Shown in pieces: positions 1 through 5,149 of a stretch of 7,190 nucleotides of DNA. The DNA lies in contig JAVHYH010000170.1 in the NCBI GenBank assembly GCA_031119155.1, positions 1 to 7,190 of the forward strand, given 5' to 3'. Position numbers and translations under genes: made by a program. How positions within the stretch are numbered: position 1 is the first letter of the stretch; every line of letters starts with the position of its first letter. Below the pieces are notes generated by a model. It did no database searches, was not told where the DNA came from, and saw nothing but the letters and a program-made list of their open reading frames with translations. The stretch comes from Brevundimonas sp. (GTDB lineage: Bacteria > Pseudomonadota > Alphaproteobacteria > Caulobacterales > Caulobacteraceae).

Positions 1-151
1 GGTTGTCTTTCTTGTGGGTCTTGAAGTGCTCGGTCAGGTTGGCGATGCGTTCCGACAGGATCGCGACCTGGACCTCGGCCGAGCCGGTGTCGCCGGCGGA
101 GCGGGCGTTATCGGCGATGATTTCAGACTTGCGTTCAGCAGTAACCGACAT
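1..151 (-). CDS. rpsO: 30S ribosomal protein S15, partial (N-terminal 50 residues)
   Basis: S15 is a primary-binding protein of the 30S central domain: it binds the 16S rRNA three-way junction h20-h21-h22 and starts platform assembly. The reading frame opens with ATG at 151-149 and stays open to the left edge, giving 50 residues beginning MSVTAERKSEII, followed by the typical S15 segment GDTGSAEVQVAILSERI and then LTEHFKTHKKDN. The family is about 89 residues, so the C-terminal part, including most of the rRNA-binding surface, lies outside the window. An AAAGGA Shine-Dalgarno sits about 8 bases before the ATG. It follows truB with 86 bases between them, the usual truB-rpsO order. Family assignment is secure. 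The leader carries several small hairpins that might serve S15 autoregulation (inferred). Confidence 0.97.
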   Translation of the reverse strand, partial: MSVTAERKSEIIADNARSAGDTGSAEVQVAILSERIANLTEHFKTHKKDN

Positions 152-237
152 CGGAGTAGTCCTTTCTGGCCCTGTGCTCGCCTCGCGGAGGCTCGCGGCT
201 TGAGGGCGTTTGGCTCCCCTCGGCCGTTTCACGGGCC
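152..237 (-). promoter_or_regulatory. Structured rpsO leader (possible S15 autoregulatory region)
   Basis: The whole gap between the truB stop and the rpsO ATG can be drawn as three short hairpins in the minus-strand RNA: CCGT/ACGG with a 3-base loop (224-234), GAGGG/CCCTC with a 10-base loop (202-221), and GCCTC/GAGGC with a 3-base loop (180-192). None is followed by a run of U, so they do not look like a terminator for truB. In many bacteria S15 represses its own mRNA through leader structures that mimic its rRNA site, and structurally different versions are known in different phyla. A similar role here is a hypothesis; in GC-rich DNA short stems also arise by chance. Confidence 0.3.
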
Positions 238-1170
238 TCAGGAAAGATTGAATACGCGGTCGGGTTCGAGGCGACCGGCCCGCAACTGACCGAGAGCGAC
301 GAGGGTCTGGCCCTGGAAGGCTGAAACGGTGCGGGAGCCGTCGCGAAGGCGGCTCTTCAGCGTTTCGACCTGTCGGGGGAGCAGAACGATCGGTCGTCCC
401 TGACGAAGCGAGAAGGCGTCCTGATCCGTCACGGCCAGCTCCGGGATGTCGTCCAGGGCGGTCGCGACGGGAAGCAAGCCTTCCGAGGCGGCGCCCCTAT
501 GCACCATTTCCTCCAGAGAATCCAGCGTCACGGCGTTTTGCAGGTTGAACGGACCCACCCGTTCGCGCCTCAGGGCCGACACGTGGCCCTCCGCGCCCAG
601 CACGGCGGCCAGGTCGCGCGCCAGCGAGCGCACATAGACGCCCTTGCCCGTCCGCATGGTGATCTCGACGTGATCAGCGTCCGGGGCGTCGGTCACCGCC
701 GCCTCGTGGATGGTCACCCGGCGGGCCTCCAGTTCGACCTCCACGCCCTCGCGGGCCAGGTCATAGGCGCGCTGGCCGTCCACCTTGATGGCCGAGAAGG
801 CGGGCGGGACCTGATCAATCTCGCCGACGAAGGCCGGCAGGGCGGCCTTCACCGCCTCCACCGTCGGCCGCACGTCCGAGCGGGCGATGATCTCGCCCTC
901 CCGGTCCACGCTGTCCGTCGAGACGCCCCAGTGGATCGTGAAGCGATAGACCTTCTGCGCCTCCATCATGAAGGGCACGGTCTTGGTCGCCTCGCCCAGC
1001 GCGATGGGCAGGATGCCGCTGGCCAGCGGGTCCAGCGTCCCCGCATGCCCGGCCTTCTGGGCGTCGAACAGGCGACGGATGCGGGTCACCGCCTCGGTCG
1101 ATCCCATCTCGTACGGCTTGTCGAGGCAGACCCAGCCGTTGACGATCTCGCCTTTCTTGCGACGGGCCAT
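238..1170 (-). CDS. truB: tRNA pseudouridine(55) synthase TruB
   Basis: TruB converts U55 in the T-loop of nearly all tRNAs to pseudouridine and also acts as a tRNA chaperone in the cytoplasm. The 310-residue product is close to the length of E. coli TruB. It opens MARRKKGEIVNGWVCLDKP and carries motif II GHAGTLDPLASG at residues 41-52, with catalytic Asp47. Further family blocks are VPPAFSAIKVDGQRAYDLAR (121-140) and the GKGVYVRSLARDLA segment (175-188). The C-terminal 70 or so residues fit the PUA-like tRNA-binding domain. The frame could extend upstream to 1236, but the ATG at 1170 has a GGAG Shine-Dalgarno 8 bases before it and matches where the family begins; the longer form would add 22 non-family residues and overlap the divergent gene. 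It lies between a divergent metallopeptidase-like gene (53-base gap) and rpsO. Confidence 0.97.
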   Translation of the reverse strand: MARRKKGEIVNGWVCLDKPYEMGSTEAVTRIRRLFDAQKAGHAGTLDPLASGILPIALGEATKTVPFMMEAQKVYRFTIHWGVSTDSVDREGEIIARSDVRPTVEAVKAALPAFVGEIDQVPPAFSAIKVDGQRAYDLAREGVEVELEARRVTIHEAAVTDAPDADHVEITMRTGKGVYVRSLARDLAAVLGAEGHVSALRRERVGPFNLQNAVTLDSLEEMVHRGAASEGLLPVATALDDIPELAVTDQDAFSLRQGRPIVLLPRQVETLKSRLRDGSRTVSAFQGQTLVALGQLRAGRLEPDRVFNLS

Positions 1171-1223
1171 CAGGGGATCTCCGTTGTAACCGGGGCGGCA
1201 TGGCCGCGAAGAGGAAGCGCCGG

Positions 1224-1814
1224 ATGACCCTGACACGCCGATTTCTGCTGATCGCCGCCCCGCTGACGGCGGCGGGCGTCGCCCGCGCCGACGACACGGC
1301 GCCGACCTTCGCCCACATGGGCCACACGGTCGATCTGAGCGCCGCCGCGCCGTCCGAACGCCCGGCGCTGGCCGCCTCGATCCGTCGACAGATCGAACTG
1401 GTGCAGGGGCTGGCCATCCGGGAGGATATCAAGAGCTGGTTCGCTTCGATCCCGGTCACTGTCGATCCGGCGCTGAACCAGCCCGGCCGCTACGCCGGCG
1501 GTCGCCTGACGCTGAGAGACCGGACGTCGCCGCCCGACAATCCGGTCCTGCTGCATGAGCTCCTGCACGCCTATATGGACGTGCGCCTGCCCCGGGACGG
1601 TCAGCTGCGGCGCTTCCATGAGCAGGCGCGGACCAGCGGCGACTGGCCGGCGGACGCCTACATGCTGTCGAACATCAACGAGTTCTTCGCCATGACCGGA
1701 TCGGTGGCGCTGTGGGGCCGGGCGGCGCGCCCGCCCTTCACCCGCGAGCGGCTGCGCGCGACCATGCCCGATTGCTATGACTGGCTGGCGGGCGAGTTCG
1801 GCCTGCGGGCCTGA
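1224..1814 (+). CDS. Exported HExxH (gluzincin-like) putative zinc metallopeptidase
   Basis: This 196-residue protein is the only plus-strand gene here. It begins MTLTRRFLLIAAPL, a signal peptide with a twin-arginine pair (TRRFLL) compatible with Tat export, and a likely cleavage site after ARA at residues 20-22. The mature part has HELLHAY at residues 111-117, the HExxH zinc-binding motif, and NINEFFAMTG around residues 150-159. Its Glu153 is a good candidate for the third zinc ligand, as in gluzincins such as the anthrax lethal-factor-like group. Substrate is unknown and I cannot name the exact family; a degenerate or non-peptidase zincin is possible. The ATG at 1224 is preferred over one at 1200 because AAGAGG precedes it by 9 bases and it places the signal peptide at the N-terminus. 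It diverges from truB and ends 5 bases from the convergent rbfA stop. Confidence 0.8.
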   Translation: MTLTRRFLLIAAPLTAAGVARADDTAPTFAHMGHTVDLSAAAPSERPALAASIRRQIELVQGLAIREDIKSWFASIPVTVDPALNQPGRYAGGRLTLRDRTSPPDNPVLLHELLHAYMDVRLPRDGQLRRFHEQARTSGDWPADAYMLSNINEFFAMTGSVALWGRAARPPFTRERLRATMPDCYDWLAGEFGLRA

Positions 1815-1828
1815 GGCGATCATGCCTC
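1813..1828. terminator. Small hairpin across two convergent stop codons
   Basis: GAGGC (1813-1817) and GCCTC (1824-1828) enclose a 6-base loop, so the same 5-bp stem forms in RNA from either strand. It overlaps the TGA of the plus-strand gene (1812-1814) and the TGA of rbfA (1822-1820). No U-tract follows on either side, so intrinsic termination would be weak. It is the only symmetrical structure in the convergent junction. Confidence 0.2.
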
Positions 1829-2266
1829 GTCGTCGCCCCGCTCCAGGTCGGCGCGGACGCGGGGATCGTTGAACAGCCGGTCCATGTGACTGGCGGCGTC
1901 GAAACTGTCGTCGTGACGGAAGCGCAGGTCCGGCGTGAACTTCATGTCGATATGCTTGCCCAGCACGCCGCGCAGGAATTTGGCGTGGGCGTTCAGGGCC
2001 TTGATGATCGCATCCACATGACCGGCGTTCGGCGTGTCCGTGATGCCCGCGCCCAGCGGCTCGACGAAGCAGGTGGCGTGCTTCAGGTCGGGGCTCAGGC
2101 GCACCTCGGTGATGGTGACCGAAACGCCCTCCATCGCCGGGTCGTGGATCTCCTCCTCACGCAGCACCTCGACGAGGGCGTGGCGGATCAGTTCGCCGGC
2201 GCGCAGCTGACGCTGCGACGGGCCCTGCGGTCCGGTGGCGTTGCGGGTGTGTTGCTTGCGGCCCAT
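1820..2266 (-). CDS. rbfA: 30S ribosome-binding factor RbfA
   Basis: RbfA is a small KH-fold factor that binds the immature 30S subunit near the 5' end of 16S rRNA (helix 1 region) and supports late maturation; in E. coli it is needed for growth in the cold. The 148-residue product has the family signature throughout: SQRQLRAGELIRHALVEVL (residues 17-35), VSVTITEVRLSPDLKHATCF (48-67), KFLRGVLGKHI, and the C-terminal PDLRFRHDDSFD followed by HMDRLF. The start is well fixed: an AAAGGAGG Shine-Dalgarno at 2273-2280 lies 6 bases before the ATG. Its length is slightly above the usual 120-135 residues, with polar ends. It is separated from infB by four unrelated genes and from truB by one opposite-strand gene, whereas infB-rbfA-truB are commonly adjacent in other bacteria. 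Confidence 0.96.
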   Translation of the reverse strand: MGRKQHTRNATGPQGPSQRQLRAGELIRHALVEVLREEEIHDPAMEGVSVTITEVRLSPDLKHATCFVEPLGAGITDTPNAGHVDAIIKALNAHAKFLRGVLGKHIDMKFTPDLRFRHDDSFDAASHMDRLFNDPRVRADLERGDDEA

Positions 2267-2272
2267 CGACGG

Positions 2273-2280
2273 CCTCCTTT
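2273..2280 (-). promoter_or_regulatory. Strong Shine-Dalgarno of rbfA
   Basis: AAAGGAGG on the minus strand is nearly a full complement to the 16S rRNA 3' end, 6 bases before the rbfA ATG. It is the strongest ribosome binding site in the window. Confidence 0.8.
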
Positions 2281-2291
2281 TCGTGTCGCCC

Positions 2292-2310
2292 GCCGGGGCT
2301 CGGACCCGGC
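2292..2310 (-). other. T-arm-like hairpin in the rbfA leader
   Basis: Minus-strand RNA can form GCCGGG/CCCGGC, a 6-bp stem closing the 7-base loop TCCGAGC. It lies 12 bases upstream of the rbfA Shine-Dalgarno and downstream of the candidate rbfA promoter, so it would be in the leader. Its inner 5-bp stem with a 7-base loop resembles a tRNA T-arm, though the usual TTC at the loop start is TCC here. No U-tract follows. Role unknown: a leader structure, a tRNA-end remnant or chance. Confidence 0.3.
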
Positions 2311-2328
2311 TGCAAAGCGAGGGGGCGC

Positions 2329-2357
2329 GGTCTAGTCCTGCTGCCAGGCGATGTCCA
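2329..2357 (-). promoter_or_regulatory. Candidate housekeeping promoter for rbfA
   Basis: On the minus strand TGGACAT (2351-2357) and ACTAGACC (2329-2336) are separated by 14 bases. This resembles the Caulobacter housekeeping consensus TTGACGS-N10-14-GCTANAWC, with mismatches in both boxes. It sits in the 94-base gap between the lipoprotein stop and rbfA, giving a predicted leader of roughly 55 bases containing the hairpin at 2292-2310 and the Shine-Dalgarno. The position supports separate transcription of rbfA. Identified by eye only. Confidence 0.4.
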
Positions 2358-2360
2358 GCC

Positions 2361-3134
2361 TCAGCACCAGGGCAGGTCGGCCGGCTCGTTGGCCGGCTTG
2401 TAGGTTCCGTCGGTGGCCAGACGCCAGGTCACCTTCGCCGTGCTGGCGCCGGAGTACTGGACGGCGAAGTCCCGGCCCGGCGTGGCGGGGACCAGACGGC
2501 CCTGCATCTCCTCGGCCGCCTTTTCGTCGATGACGGCGCCGCCGTTGGAGTAGTTCAGCCGGACATAGTCGGCGCGCAGCACCGGGCGTTCCGGCGTCAG
2601 TTCGACCACGGAGGCGCCGGAGCAGGCATAGCCCTGCCAGACGCCGCCCGACGTCGCGATCAACGCGGGGGCGGGCAGCAGGCCCTGCTGGACCGTCCAC
2701 TCCGGCGGATTGCCGAAGGTGCCGCCGTCCACGATCAGCGGCGTGGCGTCGGCCCGGCGGAAACCGTCCGGCGTGCGCTGCAGATAGTGGATCGCCACTG
2801 CGCCGGGCGACACATGGCCGTCGCCGCCCTGTCCGTCCGAGACGAAGGCGTAGCGATCACCGCCGAGGGCCAGCAGCTTGCCTGCATTGAAGGTGAAGTC
2901 GCCGCCGCCGCTCTGCTCCGGCGCGGGCGCCTTGGCGGGCGGCGCACGGTCCCAGGCGGCGCGGAAGGCCAGCGCCAGTTGCTGCGGATCCTCCGGATTG
3001 GCCTGCGGCAGGGTCGGGGTGGCGGCGGGTGCGGCCGGCGCAGCGGTGTCGGCCTTCTCCGTCTCCGCCGGTTGCTGGCAGGCGGCGAGCGCCAGCACGG
3101 CCATCGAGGCCACCGTCAGCGTCAGTGTTCTCAT
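2361..3134 (-). CDS. Putative outer-membrane lipoprotein, function unknown
   Basis: The 257-residue product starts MRTLTLTVASMAVLALAACQ: a short signal peptide ending in a lipobox L16-A17-A18-C19, so Cys19 should be lipidated. Gln at +2 favours outer-membrane sorting. An Ala/Pro-rich linker (about 21-47) leads to a globular region of roughly 200 residues that I do not recognise, containing NPEDPQQLALAFRAAWD near 46-62 and two further cysteines, Cys171 and the C-terminal Cys257, which could form a disulfide. It is the last of the four-gene insert. Its ATG overlaps the stop of the DUF2459 gene as ATGA (3134-3131), a pattern of translational coupling, and an AAAGGG site lies 7 bases upstream (3142-3147). 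The lipoprotein call is firm; the role is unknown. Confidence 0.85.
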   Translation of the reverse strand: MRTLTLTVASMAVLALAACQQPAETEKADTAAPAAPAATPTLPQANPEDPQQLALAFRAAWDRAPPAKAPAPEQSGGGDFTFNAGKLLALGGDRYAFVSDGQGGDGHVSPGAVAIHYLQRTPDGFRRADATPLIVDGGTFGNPPEWTVQQGLLPAPALIATSGGVWQGYACSGASVVELTPERPVLRADYVRLNYSNGGAVIDEKAAEEMQGRLVPATPGRDFAVQYSGASTAKVTWRLATDGTYKPANEPADLPWC

Positions 3135-3820
3135 GATCCAGCCCTTTCCCTCTGTGCATTGGCCCGGTCCACCGTGGCCACCACCTCCGACGAGACGATG
3201 GCGCGGAACGGTCGGATCGACAGGCCCCCTGCGTTCAATACCCCTGCGGTCCAGTGGTTGCAGAGACGGCCGACCCAGAAATGCTCACGGCTGGCGAAGA
3301 AGCGGGCGTCGTCGCTGGGGCGAGAGGCCGCCAGCCGCGCCGCGCCGGACGACAGGTCCAGTGACGCCTCGATATGAGCGGCCATCGCCTCGAACCCGGC
3401 CTGCGTCAGGCGGAAGTCCCGGCGACCGTCCTCGGCGTAGAGCAGGCGCGGGTCGCGCTGCGCCGGATCCAGCATCACGACCGACGGATTGCCCGGTCGG
3501 AAGAAGGCGCGGGCGCCGTCGGGCAGACGTTCGCCGATCGGACCCTGCTCCACATAGAACCGGGCGTCGCCCCAGCCGATCAGGATCCAGTCGCCCGGCG
3601 GCAGGCCGCGCACGGCCTCGGCCAGCGGACCGCCCCGCGCCTCCAGCGCCGCGCGGGGCAGGGCCAGGTCGGTGTGGAAGCCGTTGTCCAGCAGGCTGGC
3701 CTCGACGCCCGGCTGATCCGCGCGCGCCGGCCAGAGCGCCGGATCGCCCGGCGCGGTCCAGGTCCAGACCGCCGCCGCCGCGCCGATCAGCGCCGCCAGA
3801 ATGAAACGTCGTCCCCCCAA
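3131..3820 (-). CDS. DUF2459 (TIGR02117-type) membrane-anchored protein
   Basis: I recognise the conserved DUF2459 pattern: NGFHTDLALP (residues 46-55), GWGDARFYV (82-90) and, near the C-terminus, CNHWTAGVLNAGGL (187-200). The family's function is not established; the conserved His, Asp and Cys residues would suit a catalytic site, but that is inference. A hydrophobic segment at about residues 6-21 should anchor it with the main domain in the periplasm. The frame is open upstream to 3979, but the best start is TTG at 3820-3818: it gives 229 residues beginning (M)GGRRFILAALIG, has GAGAGGG 5 bases upstream, and lies 14 bases after the previous stop. An ATG start at 3979 would overlap the upstream gene by 145 bases and add an Arg/Pro-rich non-family tail. 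The 3' end overlaps the lipoprotein start by 4 bases. Confidence 0.85.
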   Translation of the reverse strand: MGGRRFILAALIGAAAAVWTWTAPGDPALWPARADQPGVEASLLDNGFHTDLALPRAALEARGGPLAEAVRGLPPGDWILIGWGDARFYVEQGPIGERLPDGARAFFRPGNPSVVMLDPAQRDPRLLYAEDGRRDFRLTQAGFEAMAAHIEASLDLSSGAARLAASRPSDDARFFASREHFWVGRLCNHWTAGVLNAGGLSIRPFRAIVSSEVVATVDRANAQRERAGS

Positions 3821-3825
3821 GATCG

Positions 3826-3832
3826 CCCTCTC
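3826..3832 (-). promoter_or_regulatory. Shine-Dalgarno supporting a TTG start
   Basis: GAGAGGG on the minus strand sits 5 bases before the TTG at 3820-3818. No ATG or GTG lies nearby in that frame, so this site decides the start of the DUF2459 gene. Confidence 0.5.
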
Positions 3833-3834
3833 GT

Positions 3835-4515
3835 CTACCGTTTGCGGAAACGCCACACGCCGCACAGGGCGTCGGCGGAGGCATCGGGTCCAACGATTGT
3901 CCGATCCCGGAAGATCATCATCTCCACCCGGTCCTGACGGTGCAACAGGGCGACCATGCCGGGCGTCTGGCCGTCGCACAGGGCCGAGGCCGGCACGGCC
4001 TGTGACCGCTCATGCGGCACGATCTGGCGCAGTTCGATCTGGGCGTCGGCGCGCGCGTCGAGCGCGTCGGCGAAGGTCTGGCGAGCGGCGCTGAATACTT
4101 CCTCGCCCGCCGCGATCCGCAGGGGACGGGTCCTGAAGGCCTCGCCTCGCTCCAGCCGGATCAGGGCGCCGGTGAAGGCGGCGTCGCCGACGCTGTCCCG
4201 GGTCGCGTCATCGGCGGCGCGGAACTCGCCGGCCAGCACCTGCGCCCGGGAAGCCGCCGCGTCGGGCGCATCGCCTCCTGCGGTCGCGGTCTTCAGCCCC
4301 TCGATCCCGTCCGATGCGCCGCGCTTCGCCCAATCCGCCAGCCTGCCGATCGCCGGACCTGTCCCGTCGCGGACGGCGGCCCAGGCGTCCATCGCCTGCT
4401 TCTGCTCGATCGCCATCAGGAACAGCACCAGACAGACAAAGCCCAGCGTCCCGGCCAGTCCTTTCAGGACGCCGGCGCCGCGGTTCGGGTTTCTGTTGAC
4501 GGGTGTGGCGGTCAT
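3835..4515 (-). CDS. Single-pass membrane protein, function unknown
   Basis: I do not recognise this 226-residue protein. It begins MTATPVNRNPNRGAGVLKG, a short basic N-terminus, followed by one strongly hydrophobic segment (about residues 19-36, containing GFVCLVLFLMAI). This predicts an inner-membrane anchor with the rest in the periplasm. The middle (about 75-160) is Ala/Asp/Arg-rich and probably helical. The last 50 residues form a distinct part with two cysteines (Cys180 and Cys218) that could pair, ending GVWRFRKR. The ATG at 4515 is chosen because AGGG lies 8 bases upstream; an in-frame GTG at 4524 is possible but has its AGG directly against it. It is followed after 14 bases by the DUF2459 gene, so the two are very likely co-transcribed. 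Confidence 0.75.
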   Translation of the reverse strand: MTATPVNRNPNRGAGVLKGLAGTLGFVCLVLFLMAIEQKQAMDAWAAVRDGTGPAIGRLADWAKRGASDGIEGLKTATAGGDAPDAAASRAQVLAGEFRAADDATRDSVGDAAFTGALIRLERGEAFRTRPLRIAAGEEVFSAARQTFADALDARADAQIELRQIVPHERSQAVPASALCDGQTPGMVALLHRQDRVEMMIFRDRTIVGPDASADALCGVWRFRKR

Positions 4516-4554
4516 TTCATCCACCCTAGCCGGGCGAACGGAGGCCGCAAAAGC

Positions 4555-5067
4555 CTATCGCCCAATAGGGGCGCCGGAATCGTTCGGACCGCCGGCGGGT
4601 GGGGCGGCCCATTCCCCGCGCCAGGTGTAGGACAGGGTCACGCAGTGCCGGAAGGTTCCGTCCGCCCACCGCCCGACCGCCTGCGCGGTCAGGGGACGGC
4701 CCAGCCGCACCCGGCCGAGCACCAGATAGGCCTGCTCCGAGCCGGGGCACAGCGCGCGCGACAGGCCCCGCCCGTCCCCTTCCGGAGAGACGGTATAAAG
4801 AATGGTCTCGGTGGAGCCGCGCGGCAGGGCGCGGCGGGCGCCGTCCGGGCCGCCGATGCGGATGTCGGCCGAGCCCCGGGCCGAGGTGGAGATGATGCTG
4901 CGCACCGTGATGGCGCCGAACAGGCCCCGGTCGCCTTCCAGGGTGATGCCCCGCGTCAGCGCCTGGGTGATCCGGTCAGAGGCATCATAGGCCAGGTATC
5001 GGGTCTCTGCCGCGGCCGGACCGGCGACGGCGGAAACGCTCAGCAGGGTGATCACGAAACGGCGCAT
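4555..5067 (-). CDS. Small exported (periplasmic) protein, function unknown
   Basis: The 170-residue product starts MRRFVITLLSVSAVAGPAAAE, a Sec-type signal peptide with a likely cut after AAA at residue 20. The mature part is about 150 residues, looks rich in beta strands (alternating stretches such as YLAYDASDRI and GLFGAITVRSII), and has two cysteines, Cys107 and Cys142, able to form a disulfide. It ends in a Pro/Gly-rich tail. I cannot name a family. The frame is open upstream to 5148, but that would run through the hairpin after infB and bury the signal peptide; the ATG at 5067, with AAGGA about 10 bases upstream, is the sensible start. It is the first gene after infB, and 39 bases separate it from the next gene. 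Confidence 0.75.
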   Translation of the reverse strand: MRRFVITLLSVSAVAGPAAAETRYLAYDASDRITQALTRGITLEGDRGLFGAITVRSIISTSARGSADIRIGGPDGARRALPRGSTETILYTVSPEGDGRGLSRALCPGSEQAYLVLGRVRLGRPLTAQAVGRWADGTFRHCVTLSYTWRGEWAAPPAGGPNDSGAPIGR

Positions 5068-5096
5068 GAGGAAGTGATCCTTGATCCGGATGGCGA

Positions 5097-5122
5097 AAAG
5101 GCGACGCCGCGGCGCCGCCTTT
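5097..5122 (-). terminator. Terminator-like hairpin after infB
   Basis: In minus-strand RNA, AAAGGCG pairs with CGCCUUU, extended through a G-U wobble and three more GC pairs around a CGCG loop: an 11-bp stem starting 27 bases after the infB stop. The descending arm ends in UUUU. The wobble replaces an A-C mismatch on the plus strand, so the structure is better in minus-strand RNA, as expected for infB. The U-run is short, so read-through into the next gene, whose ATG lies 29 bases further on, is plausible. Confidence 0.6.
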
Positions 5123-5149
5123 CCCTTATGCCGCGATGGCAAAAGCAAC

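Noticed and set aside
1183..1210. Possible truB promoter: TTCGCGG (1204-1210) and GTTACAAC (1183-1190), 13 bases apart on the minus strand
   Set aside because: The match to the Caulobacter-type consensus is fair, but the start of transcription would fall near 1176, downstream of the truB Shine-Dalgarno, so the two signals are incompatible; not listed as a feature.
499..1227. Plus-strand open frame opposite truB
   Set aside because: Lies antisense to a clear TruB; its His/Arg/Gly-rich translation has no homology I recognise.
1171..1236. 22-residue N-terminal extension of TruB
   Set aside because: No homology with TruB starts, overlaps the divergent gene, and the ATG at 1170 has a proper Shine-Dalgarno.
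2267..2360. A tRNA gene before rbfA
   Set aside because: Only a T-arm-like hairpin is visible. No acceptor, D-arm or anticodon arm pairs with it at the correct spacing, and the loop lacks TTC.
2235..3377. Long plus-strand open frame (380 codons) opposite the lipoprotein and the rbfA promoter region
   Set aside because: Low-complexity Arg/Gly-rich translation, no recognisable domain, and it crosses the boundaries of three well-supported minus-strand genes.
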